Shown in pieces: positions 1 to 11,589 of a DNA stretch of 64,000 bases. The stretch covers positions 1,565,508-1,629,507 of the forward strand of contig OX337235.1 in the NCBI GenBank assembly GCA_946965045.2, in the 5' to 3' direction. Numbering within the stretch: the stretch's first letter is position 1; each line of letters opens with the position of its first letter. A program made the position numbers and the translations under genes. The notes under the pieces are model-generated. The model was not told the DNA's origin and searched no databases. It was given only the letters and a program-made list of their open reading frames with translations. Source of the DNA: Epithemia pelagica. Taxonomy: Eukaryota > Bacillariophyta > Bacillariophyceae > Surirellales > Surirellaceae.

Positions 1-583
1 GAGGCAAGCGAGACTCGTGCCGATCGTCGCGTTTGGTTGAAGAGGCGTATGTCTGATTGTTGCGGCTCGTCTCCAGTTGCGGCGGATCAAGAAACCAAAC
101 CGCAAACACCCATGTCCGTGTTGTTATCCCAGATGCACCTCGCCATATATGACACGGCCTCATTGAGGCCAATGTAAAATACTGCCAAGAGCAGTTTGTG
201 GGTCCATGAGACAATGTAATAGAGGTTTTGTTCCCCGATCATTTTGGACAATCATAGCACGACGTAGCTACGACATAGAGGGCTTTTTGTTCTTCTTCGT
301 CCTCGTCTTGTGTATGTTCCACATCATATCTCCTCTGTCCTGCTCACTCCTCACCATTTGGACAGCCATGACAATGACAATGATGAAAGAGATGCGTCCT
401 ATCCTTTCGCTTCTTCGTTTGATGTGCTCCAGAATCGAAAATCGATCCTCGCAGTTACTTCTGGTAAGAGATTAACTTCCATCAGCCTTCGCCACGAACC
501 CAAGCCACGGACCTTGCCGTTGGCCTTGCCGTCCCTTCTCAACCGAGCAGCAACGACCAATACAACAGCTGGAGCGTACGAGG
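1..583. other. No gene recognised
   Basis: Short open frames exist on both strands, but none shows a recognisable domain or convincing coding character. The stretch may be the upstream region of the PP2C fragment that follows. Confidence 0.5.
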
Positions 584-1144
584 ATGACCGATCAACTGCA
601 TGACAGCTCTCAATTGTACAACAGATACTGTGGAGGTTTCCATCCAATATTCTTCCGAAAGCGGCAGCAATGGTGGATGCCCAGAACCACCACTTTGACG
701 AGAAATCAACAAGGACGAGGAGATTCCCGCATTACCCTTTCCCAAGCTGTCCGTGAGTACTCGTCTTCCAGCAGTTCCAAGAAGAATGATTTGAGGCCGA
801 CTCTGGAACCGTCGGAACTAAATAGCGACGAAAACTGTCGAGTCCATGCCCATGCGATCAAAGGTCGACGACGAGGCAAAATGGAAGATGAAGTTGTGGC
901 AATCCATGAACAGTCAGACATGGAAGGGGGTGGAGGAAAGTCATCTCTCTTGGCTGCTGTCTTTGATGGACATGGTGGACCACAAGTGAGCGAGTATTTG
1001 AAGGATAAAGATCCGTCATCGCTCCCATGTGCAGAGCGAGAGGAAAATGAAAGTAGGAGAATCACCGCGAATCGCAGTGAAGGACAACCACCTGTATCTG
1101 TATGCAACCCTATAAGCACGAAACACTTGCGGCGCCAGCCATAA
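584..1144 (+). pseudogene. Truncated PP2C-family protein phosphatase
   Basis: PP2C (PPM) phosphatases are Mg/Mn-dependent serine/threonine phosphatases. The 186-residue frame has a Ser/Arg-rich N-terminus that could be a mitochondrial presequence (a run of serines after LSQAVREY). It then shows the first PP2C blocks: GRRRGKMEDE, which matches the usual G.R..MED motif, and the metal-binding loop FDGHGG at about 960-975, followed by VSEYL. After this the similarity stops and the frame ends within about 40 residues. A PP2C catalytic domain is normally about 250 residues with further metal-binding aspartates, and none is visible before the next gene. A GT donor-like site lies just after DGHGGPQ, so an intron was considered, but no downstream PP2C exon was found. 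It is best read as a 3'-truncated gene or pseudogene. Confidence 0.6.
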
Positions 1145-1214
1145 GACTTAAAGATTTGATTACTAGACAACAACTAATCAAAGGCCAATCTCTCCGTGCT
1201 CTTCATACAAGACC

Positions 1215-2095
1215 TTAGCCTTGAGTCATGCCAGGATATCCGAACTTGAAGCGCGCGACATTCGAATAACGACCGTTACGGTCGACGCTGAAAACCGAGT
1301 CATGTTCCACGTGTTCACCACCTTCACCACCGTCAAAAAACTGGGAATAAAAATCCGTCGTGGGACTCCCTTCCTCGGCCAAGTAGCTATCGATTATTTC
1401 CGCCACGTGCTCATCTGTAAATAGATGATCAAGCGCGCGAGGCGGGCTCTGAGTGTGGTCGAACTCCGCCTTGTAGATATAGTCCTTTTCCCAAGTAATT
1501 TTGGGGTTCTCATTGTCCGCGCGCTCAAGAATCTCGATTAGCTTCTCCGCGAATTCTTTCTTGAGCTGCGCGTGCGCAGTGTTATCAACCAACGGATCGT
1601 GCTCGGTAGGCGGGCACGCGACAACACATGGCCAGAAAAAAACACCTTGGTTCGGCTTGGGGGGGCCCTTCACCAACGGAAGGTTCTTTTCGCGCGACAC
1701 ACGACGGTGTAGGGTCGTGATGCGCATGTCATACGATTCGAGCTCGCCTTGCGCACTATTGAGAATTTCGTCAGTGACTGGCTTCAGATATCCCGATTCT
1801 TCAACACCCGCCTTCTGAAGCTTAAGATACCCAACAATAAACGCTCCCTTCGGACCACACTGTTCGAGGTGAACTTCCGTCACCTGTGGCCCAGCCGCAG
1901 ATGCACGGACGTCCTTCACTTTCTTCTTCCCTTTCGAAGCAAATGGACTCCTCTTGCGCTTAACGGGAGTAACCACTCTGTGTGCACCCTGGGACACATC
2001 GGATGTTTCTGTTGCGTTGGTCTGCAAAAATGGGGACGGTAAGTAAGCGCCGGGCCAAGCACCATGGTTATTGCACGACGAACGGAACTCACCAT
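1215..2095 (-). CDS. Unrecognised protein, probably two exons
   Basis: Not recognised. The large exon (2021 down to 1215) encodes about 268 residues. It begins with a basic, nuclear-signal-like stretch (VKRKRSPF, KGKKKVKD), followed by a mixed globular part and an acidic, Gly-rich section near the end (DGGEGGEHVEH). The open frame has no ATG at its start. Instead it is preceded by a good acceptor (TTTTTGCAG at about 2022), and 71 bases upstream an ATG is followed directly by GTGAGT (2095-2087). I therefore propose a first exon holding only the start codon, which keeps the frame; another upstream exon is possible. The frame is long and free of stops, so it is probably a real gene, perhaps of a lineage-specific or mobile-element-linked family. 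Confidence 0.5.
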
Positions 2096-2282
2096 GCTGT
2101 CTTACTCAACTTTCTCCAGATAAGACACCAATTGTTCTCAGCTGGATTTATGAGATCAACAGGAAATGAATGCTGTAATGGTTGATTGTCGTGCCATCTC
2201 CATCAGTCCATTAACGTCGAATCCAGGTCGAGTCGTACCGTGGACTGCAACGGTCCATTTATGTCATCATCAGGACACACAA

Positions 2283-2568
2283 CAATTTACACACATACCC
2301 AACAATCAACCACGAATGCAGCAGCGTGAATCACCGGGCGAAGTGCCAATGCATTCGGAGACACCACAAACAGCACACAGATTCAACAATCAACCACGAC
2401 CGCAAGAGGACCGTGGAACACAACCGACAACAATTTTCACACATACCCAACAATCAACCACGAATGCAGCAGCGTGAACCACCCGACGAAGTGCCAATGC
2501 AATCGGAGACACCACAAACAACAACAGATTCAACAATCAACCACGACCGCAAGAGGACCGTGGAACAC
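2283..2568. repeat. Two tandem copies of a ~148-bp unit
   Basis: A unit beginning CAATTT(T/A)CACACATACCC starts at 2283 and again at 2431. Both copies carry the same landmarks in order: CAACAATCAACCACGAATGC, AGCAGCGTGAA, GAAGTGCCAATGCA, TCGGAGACACCACAAACA and GCAAGAGGACCGTGGAACAC. The unit also contains an internal repeat, CAACAATCAACCACGA. Partial echoes of the unit (CAACAATCAAACACGACCGC) continue to about 2745. Overlapping open frames across this block are Asn/Gln/Thr/His-rich and look like by-products of the repeat. Confidence 0.8.
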
Positions 2569-2570
2569 AA

Positions 2571-3861
2571 GAGCGTGAAACACCACGCCGTACCGGGGGA
2601 GATGCCAATGCTGACAGAGACACAACAACGCGATGCACAGCAATCAAACTACCTAGTCCGTTCCCACCAGCCCACGGCGTGCAGTCTATTTCCACGATCT
2701 TTCAAGCACCACACATATTCAACAATCAAACACGACCGCAGCGTGAAACACAACACTAGTACAGTCTGTGGTATTATTCTAGCGTGGTGATTAACGTAGT
2801 AGTCCGGCGTGTTAGTTGTGTGCCGTCCACGTTTTTCTAGTACATTACGGATTGGAACTGATCAGCATCCACTCCATCCATCTTGTCTCATTATTTCTTG
2901 CTTTCATTATTTTGTTTTCCGGTGCTGGTTCACAGTTCACAGCTCACAGCATAATTTGTCGGTTGGTTGTTGGTACTTGGTACGAAGTTTATCACACGTA
3001 TTGTTGTGTAACCGCGTGTTCTTGTGGCGGCTGAGTTACCACGTGTAACCACGTGTGTTTGTGTGAAACGATCTGAGGAAGGAAGTGTGTCGCTTGATTC
3101 CGTGTGTGAGTTCTGTGTCTTTGCTAACAAAATCCGGGGAACCATCGGTGGTAACCAATCCAACCGGCAACTGGATTTCCAATCCCTAGAGATTGTTGTA
3201 CACCCCCATCCCGTACCTTGAGTACAAGTAGACCGAAAGGTTGAAAAGAGGGCGATCCTTGCCAGACCGGCTGGATACCGTCAGGGGGGCGGAGTTTAAA
3301 GTACTCGACAGGTACAACTCCGCGTGCTACGGCACATCATTGCGCACTAACGAAACATCTGTCGCGGCTGTGCTCGCCACATAGTCGGTACTCTTTTCTG
3401 CATCACGGACAGGGCGACTGATTTCGCGGGACCGAAACTGAATCTCGGTTGTCTTACGACATCGTCTGTCGTCGGCCGTGTGAAGAGGGCGACTGATTCG
3501 TGATCTGAACGGAAATCTGAATCTTGGTTGACCGAGGACGCCGTCTGTCGTCGGCCGTGTGGAGTACGGGCAAGGGACTGGCGATCCCACAGTGATTGGG
3601 CAAGACTCAAGTATCAAGACTATAAGGACAGGCTCAGTGCGTGGATCCCTAACAGGTGAAGCTGCCAGTCACGTGACATTATTGTCTGTGATATACTGAC
3701 AACCTGGATTACTACGGTGTGAGGGGCCCGCGTTTCGTAATTAGTCGGGTACTACGGCAACGCGGCTGTTGGAAAAGAGGCTTCCTCAATAGTTGTTTCT
3801 GACAACAAAGGAATTCCCGCCACAGCTTTCGTGCTTACAGCGACTTACACTGAGTAACATA
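2571..3861. other. Intergenic, with a short direct duplication
   Basis: No gene recognised. Within it, 3412-3483 and 3488-3562 are two diverged copies of a ~75-bp unit. Both run from GGGCGACTGATT through GAATCT(C/T)GGTTG to GTCTGTCGTCGGCCGTGTG. The rest is unique sequence without a convincing coding frame. Confidence 0.6.
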
Positions 3862-4157
<296 letters not shown>

Positions 4158-4203
4158 CAGCGACATGCATTTTGTTTATTAAATTTTTAGCTTCATTTTA
4201 GTC

Positions 4204-7200
4204 ATGAATGCAGATTTTAGGGCAAGATCACAGGGCATTAGAAATGCAGAATCTGCGCGCAATGGGTTGTTGTACACAGACGCACAGGGCAACTCCAACG
4301 CAAAAATATGCTGTGTTTGTGACACATTGATTCCATACGGTGATGAGAAATGCTTGACCATACAGGACATCCGTCACAAACGTTTGTGTTCTGTGTTGTC
4401 GAAGAAGAACTTGGGTTTGTTGGAGTATGGGATTAAACAGGAAGGGCAGGTTGCTATCCAGAGGCACTATACACAGCACTGTTATACGGCTAGGCGAAAG
4501 GAGTATAAGTTTCTGAACGATTTGGTTTTGTCCCCCAAATCATACCCCGCCAAAAAGGGCACAAAAGAAGGCCTTGGATGCTGTAGGGCATGTCACTCGC
4601 ACCTTCAGAACATGAAAAACAAGAAAGGTGACTGCACCCCACCACGCTATGCCATTGTTAACGGCCTATCGATTGGAAAGCCTCCTGTGTGTTTGACAGA
4701 CCTTAATGAGGTTGAATTGGCTATGATAGCGCCCGCTAGGACAAACAAACACATTTTTTCATTTACCGCTGGTAGCCATAAATCAATAAGGGGATGGCAT
4801 TCGCTGTACTATAATGACCTTGATGCCGTCAATGGCGTTGTTAATTGGTGTAATGAAGCAACCACACGACGACACCAGCAAGGAGAAAGCAATGATAGCT
4901 TGGGTGGGGAAGAAAACGCAGAAAAGAAGTTATACATTCCTACAATCGCGGTGGTATTATGCGGCCCGTTTACGTCATCCCAGCGTGCAAAAGTGAGGGA
5001 GAAAACCGAAGTGAGATGGGAAAAAATGCAAAATGCACTGATATGGTTAAAAGCAAATAACCCACTATATGCAGAATATGATCTCCCAACAGATGCAATG
5101 CTGAAACCAATTTTCCTTGACAAAGCAGAGATTGTTCCTGAATCGTCGTCAAATGTCGAGCTGGTTTTTGAAATCAATGCGGTTTTCCCGGACTCTGATG
5201 AACCCAAAACAGGTAATGGTGGGTTTGCGACTCAGCAGGAGTTCAGAAATGCTTCTGTAGAAAATTTAGTAACACCAGAGTCTGACAAGCAAGCAACATT
5301 GATATCCCGGCCAACCCCACATCTACTCCGTGATTATGAGGGTGACAACTTGATTCGTGCGTTCCCCCTTCAGTTTCCCTACGGAATTGGCGGTCGTAAT
5401 TCGGAGGGTGAATCGCGGCAGGGGGTTGGGTATCTGAAACATTTGTCTATGTTAGCCCCATCACGTTTTCATGGGGCAACCTTTATATGTGTCCTTCATA
5501 ATATGTTTGAGAGAAAAAGAATGGTTGCCAATACTTTCCTTAGGGTGTCTGATTCACAAGCACAGTCGTTTCCAGATATTTCGACAGAGGCAATTGAGGA
5601 GGCCTTGCGGATGATGCAGGACAACGTGTCATGTTCCACCCCGGGATACATGTTTCTTCAAAAGTTGAGAGCGATTACTTCTTCCATGGGCCATACGTCG
5701 GGTGCAGCAAAAAGGGCCCGACAGAGAATGTTTTCGATGATTTCGCATCATGGTTTGCCGTCTTTGTTGTTTACCATTACACCAGAGGATGCAATTAACT
5801 ACAGAATCAGGGTAATGTCGACGGACGGGACAGGCGAGCGTCCGCCACCCGATCCATTCACTTGTGATTTCAGTGAACTTGCAAAATATGCTAAGGAATG
5901 TAAGGAAATTAGGGTTGATAATCCAGGGCTGTGTGCATTTGATTTTGAGAATGTACTCCGGATTACAATCGCACATTTGATAGGGTGGGACGAAACTGAA
6001 CAGAAAAACAAACCCTGCTTTGGAATATTTGGAGACATAAGTGGGTGGTGTTACGCAGTTGAGGAACAGGGACGAAAAACCCTACATGCACATTTTCTGC
6101 TGTGGGTGAAAGATTGGGCAAAATTGCTAAATGGGCTATCGGATGAAAGCCTCAGGGATACGTTCAAGAAGCAAATGGAGAAATATGTGTCAGCCGTGTC
6201 AAGTGCGGAATTGCATGGTAACGATTGTCAACCGGTGTGCACAAATGATGGCTGCTCTGGGTCTGTCTTAGAGCACTGCAGTGCGCAGGACTTGCGAAAT
6301 CTCCGTACACGGGCTGGAAAGACGGCTTTCGGTGGGAAACAAATTATGAAGTGTGGGACTTGTGACAAAGGCTACTCAAGTGAGGATCTGGTAAAAATCC
6401 TACTTGACCCAATGTTTTCTCTGCAGGGGGGAGACGATGAACCGTTTTGGCCACATGTTTCTTCACAACACACAAAATATCAGCTACTTATGGAGTTTGC
6501 ATTGATGCGGCATAATCATCCGTTTGTTCCGAAGATCCTCGACGATAAACAAGCTGCAAGGTTTGTCGCAGCTTTGAGGAACCTACATAATTCGAATCAC
6601 TGTACAGCATGTTTCAAAAAAGGGGGAGAATGCCGGATGAAGATTCCCAACCTTCCCTTTGAAAAAACCACTTTGGTTTTTGATGAGCATTACACTAATT
6701 GGTACGACTGGAAAGGGAACAACCGTGCACGACAGCTTTTCCATGTAGGTCATAAGCGTTCCGGAGCAGATGTTATGATGAATATCCATAATCGTGCGGC
6801 AAGTAATCTGTTTGCTTGTAACACCAATGTGGTTGCGGGTGTCAATGGTGGTAGTGTCATGTATATGACATGCTATGTGTCGAAGAATACGCAGAATGAG
6901 GACAATGAGCATTTTGCTTCTGCCGCGAAGCATATGGTTCGTAAAATGAAGACGTATTTAAGCAACGATTTAGGGGACAATGAGAATCGGGAGAATAACA
7001 CTGCCGATACTGATAATGACAGAGTCCTGCACGGTATGCGTGGGCTAATTGGTGCTGTTTTGCTTTCTACGGGGGCACACGTATGCAGTGCACCAATGGC
7101 AGCGTTTTTGTTGAGGAATGAGTCTCGTTTTGGGTTTTCGCATGAATTTGCATATGTTGATCTCAGGGATTTTGAGTCAGACAAACTTGAGAAGTTTTCG

Positions 7201-9864
7201 TGTGATGCCTATGACGGCGAGGTTTTCCTGAAATCGTCTGTGGCTGATTACTTATATAGGCCACATGATTTAGAGGGTGTGTGTCTTTATGACTTCCTCT
7301 GCAGTTATTCTGTTGGGCGTGCGACCTCTAAAAACCGTGGAATGGAGTGGGTAGCAGAGCATCCGTCGCGGGGTAATTTGGTGTTGAAAAAAAATAAGAA
7401 AGACAAAATTCCACTTATTTCCTTTCTGGATTTTGTTGATACAAAATTTTTTGGGGACCGGTCAATTGACAATGTTGATGCATCGGGAGATGTTGTTCTT
7501 GATTCTGGTTTGGCAGCCATGGAATCTTATGCAAAGAAGGCCTGCCTTCTTTTTTACCCCTTTCGGCAGACAGGGGATCTTAGATCAGGGAACAGGAGAT
7601 ATCTGGGGAAATTCCAGCAAGGTTTGGCAGGTGGTATCATTTTAAAACAGCATTTGACGGTTCTTTCAAACATACAAGACTGTCGTAATAGTCTTAATTG
7701 CGGGAGACCGAGCGATTCTCTAGAAAGAGTGACAGAGCAACCATCGCTTGTTGTTGGTGATGCAAGTGATTCTGAGGAAGAGTGCGAAACAGGAATCGAC
7801 CCTGGCATGGATGCAGTTTTTGATGAATTGATTTCGTGCCTGGATGTGAGTCCGCCGTTGTTAAGAAACGCTGATGGATTGTTGGCAGTTGATAGCAGGT
7901 TTATTCGGTCATGTGGGACAAACAAATGTGGTGAAAACTTGGTGGTCTGTCCGGAGTTGCCTGACTCGTCGCCATCAGTGTTTCGTGTCAGTTTTGATGA
8001 GCAGGCAGACAGTGCTACCTTTGTACAGCATGCAAGTGTGGATGAGGAGGTATTTGAATCAAGAAGAATCACTTATAGAAGTTTGCATGAACTGTCTGTC
8101 CGTTTTCGTGAGCGTGTGATGGGTGTAGATGCTAACAGTCACCTGCAGGCAACTGGGACATTGGAGAATATTCGGGCGTATGCGGATGTGTGTTTTAGAT
8201 CTGATGTGGATCAAAAAAGAGCTTTTGAGTCAATAGTAGCTGCGTTTGTGCTGGAATTATATAAGGAGGCAAATAGAACACAAGCAGCAGCCGACTCCGA
8301 AGATGAACTGGAGGCAAACCACCAGAATACGAGGTTTCTTAGTTTACGCAAAAAAGAATTGGAAAAAGTGAATAGAGGTCATCAATACATTGCGTTCCTT
8401 TCTGGTGCAGGTGGTACGGGGAAAAGCCATGTTTTAAAATCGGTTGTCCGATATGCCAAAAGCATGTGCCGCAATTTGAGTGTTAAGTACGACAAGCGAA
8501 CTATTGTTGTGACCGCGCTTACTGGTGCGGCTGCTGTTGGTATAAATGGTGAAACAACCCATAATGCCTGTGCTATAAATCGAGAGGTTGATGGAGAGGT
8601 CGAGGAGTGGACAAATGCGTATATGTTGGTTGTGGATGAAATTTCGTTTGCATCCAAAGATGTGCTTATAAGTTTGCATCATAAACTGCGTGAGATCAAA
8701 GAAAATGCAACTGCCCGATATGGAGGAATTCCTGTGTTATTTGCTGGAGATTTTACGCAGTTGAAACCCGTGAAAGGATACCCCTTGTTTGTGTATAAGG
8801 ATCTTGAACATTGGTATGAATGGGTACATACGTTTATGGAGCTTCGAACTAATCATAGATTCGTCGACGATCCAGATTACGGTGAACTGCTTTCAAGGTA
8901 TAGAGATATTGGGCCTGATGCAATAGATCTGGATACATTAAATACACGTGTTGTTGGTAGTCCACGGGGGCCACGTGAGAGCGACATACCGTCTACGGCA
9001 GATTATGCCACAAAGTCCAACATTGATCGTGCGGCTATTAACGATGCCATCTTTTGCAAACATTTAACAGAAACACATTCAAAGGATCCGGAAAGGGACC
9101 CCCCTTTGCATACGATTTGCGTTCGTGCGTCTGACTTGCGTTGGAAGAAGCCAAAGACGAGAAGAGACTATGTGGACTTTAATTCGGCCAGTAAAGACAT
9201 GTTATATGCGTATTGTGGTGAAGGACATGTTAAGAGTAAAGATAATAAGCATTACGACCCATTGTTGAAATTTTACTATGGTCGTCCATTGATGATTAAT
9301 GACAATATCGATGTTGAGAGGTGTGTTGCTAATGGGGCAATGTGCACTTTCCGTGAAGTTGTGTTGATGCCAGGAGTTACAGTTGGTGATATGGAGAAGA
9401 TATGTATTGATGGCTACTTTGTTTGGTGTGTCAGTGTGTCACAAGTTCAGGGTTTGAGAGTGACAATGCAAGATGGTGTTGAAGGTTTCGTAGTGAATTT
9501 GGAGGCTACAAAAGTTACAGCGACTGTTCAGTTTCTTCTGCCGGAATTTGGTAGGAATGTGAGGATAAAGAAGACTATGAGGCTGAAGCAGTTTCCGATT
9601 AATGTATCAAATGCACGAACAGGACATAAATTGCAGGGAAGGTCGTTGCGTCATTTGGTGATTAGTTCGTGGGACTATACGGATAATTGGGTGTATGTGT
9701 GTTTGTCTCGTTGTGCTACTTTGAATGGTTTGTTTTTGCGGCAGCCGTTAAATTTGGACAAAACAAGAGGCATTTCAGAAGAGTGTGCGAGATTCTATGA
9801 GTTGTTCAGGGAGACTAAACAGCTACCTGAAAAGGTTGTTCTGTTTGAGGAGGAAAGGGGATAG
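4204..9864 (+). mobile_element. Helitron Rep/helicase (RepHel) transposase, intact
   Basis: Single uninterrupted frame of 1886 residues, typical of an autonomous Helitron transposase, which nicks single strands and unwinds DNA for rolling-circle-like transposition. Residues about 115-200 resemble the DUF6570 region (PPRYAIVNGLSIG). About 390-660 match the Helitron-like N domain (AFPLQFPYGIGG, HHGLPSLLFTITPED). The HUH nuclease motif is LHAHFLLW with H628 and H630. The two-tyrosine site is YMTCYVSK with Y887 and Y891. A PIF1-type helicase follows: Walker A GAGGTGKS (1401-1408), motif Ia TALTGAAAVGI, Walker B VVDEIS (D1478, E1479), GDFTQLKPV, and the C-terminal ARTGHKLQGRSL and YVCLSRC motifs. 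No catalytic residue is missing. The gene is AT-richer than neighbouring genes, as expected for a transferred element. No capture of host exons is visible. Confidence 0.95.
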
Positions 9865-10050
9865 TACCGCTTTCGATGTTTTTTTATGGAGAGAATTGGA
9901 CGGCGGTTTTGCAGTTGTCCTTGGATGTTGAAATGATGGTCAAGTTGGTGGCAAGGCATCCATTGTTGTGTTTCTTTCGTTAAATTGATTTGGTCATGTG
10001 AGCGGGTAGACAGGGGTCTTGAGTGTTGCTGCATGGTTTGGATGGCACGC

Positions 10051-10074
10051 TTGAAATTTAATTTATTCTCCTAG
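10051..10074 (+). other. Possible Helitron 3' end (CTAG)
   Basis: Helitrons end in CTRR, usually preceded by a short hairpin, and insert between A and T. Downstream of the transposase, CTAG at 10071-10074 is followed by T. A small AT-only palindrome (AAATTTAATTT, about 10055-10065) lies a few bases upstream. The hairpin is much weaker than usual, so this is only a candidate. No matching 5' TC terminus could be fixed. Confidence 0.2.
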
Positions 10075-11589
10075 TCATGATTGTTATGGAACTTTAGAGT
10101 CACATCTCATAGTGGGGGGATTTCAGGTTGTTTTGATCTACTCATTCCATGTCTTGTTTTGACGTGGACCGACGTGGTGAGGTGGTTGTGATTTATTGCG
10201 GACGCCGGCCCCAGCCGTCATTGGAGGTATGGGTGGGTCAGGTTGGCGTGGTAGGTTATGAGCCCTTTTATGTTTGGGTGATCGTTGAACTCAGACGTTC
10301 CATCCCGATGCCCGAAGGGTACTGTCGACTAGAGGCTGCTAACCTTGGAGACCTGATGCGGTGATGAGTACGGCCAGGAGTGTATCTAAAGCACGCCACT
10401 GGGTTTTCAAGGGGCGTCGGGAGCGCACCGAAGCAGTCAAAAAATGACCACCTTTGACCAGTTTGGCACCCAATCTCCGGGCAATCCGATTCCTGGGTCC
10501 CAAACTGTGTTAACAAGAAAAGAAAACTCTCGTCGGAGCTCCCGCAGCCGTCCCCGGCTTGGTTTGTGTTGCCACTTATCATCCACGTCCTGGTTCGGGA
10601 ATGTTAACCCGATTCCCTTTCGATAGACGGGCCACGAATGGCCACCTTGCAACGGAGTTGTCCTATCTCTTAGGACCGACTAACCCACGTCCAACTGCTG
10701 TTCACGTGGAACCTTTCCCCACTTCAGTCTTCAAAGTTCTCATTTGAATATTTGCTACTACCACCAAGATCTGCACTAAAGGCAGTTTCACTCTGGCTCA
10801 CGCCACGAGCTTCACAACCACCTTCACGCCCTCCTACTCACTCGAGCCAAACGCTTGCTCCAGTGGTGGAGTATAAGTGGCTCGCTTCAGCGCCATCGGG
10901 GAGCCACAAGACAGGAGAAGAACGTGCCTACTCAACAGAGCAATCACACAACCAATGGGAAGAGAATAATGACGAGGAGGAGGAGGATGAAGACGACGAT
11001 GTGCCCTTGGCCGAACTGGCCAAGAGACAAGACACTACCGAAAGTCCAACGAAGAAGCAACGACGTGCATCGCATTGAATGGCGGGCAGGCAAAGTGGAA
11101 CTGGTAGTCTTCCTGGTAACCCGGCGTGTCATCGTCACGCACGTTAGGCTCTTTGCAAATCATTCTAAGGATACCTTGGCGGACGACAGGACTTCGGAGG
11201 GCAAATAATGGCGACGAACCTTACTCCATGGATGGTTTGTCGCTGTCATTGTTGGAGTCCAAATCTCTTTTTAGCATCAACCCATGATTATCATACATCT
11301 GTGTTCGATTCTGCCAAACAAACTATGGTTGTAATGCGATCCGTGCAGCAAGGTTCTGGGTGTTTGATTCAGCGGCACCAGAAATTGATGATCTCACGTG
11401 CTTTTACCTGTTTGTCGAACAGGAACGTTCGAAGAAGGTTGATTGTAGCGTAGAGGTCGTGCGTAAACCGGATGTTCGTTAACCAGTATACCTCAAAAAG
11501 ATGTATTTCTTCAATGTCATCAACATTGACGGCCCGATTCTTAATCCTGGAGTTTCTTCTTTCTACCACTTAGGACAGACTCTAACTGC
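10075..11589. other. Intergenic, no gene recognised
   Basis: The only frame of note (about 10752-11078, plus) would encode 108 residues with an acidic run of Glu/Asp followed by a basic KKQRRASH tail. It resembles a fragment of a nuclear protein but matches nothing I know. The rest shows nothing. Confidence 0.4.
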
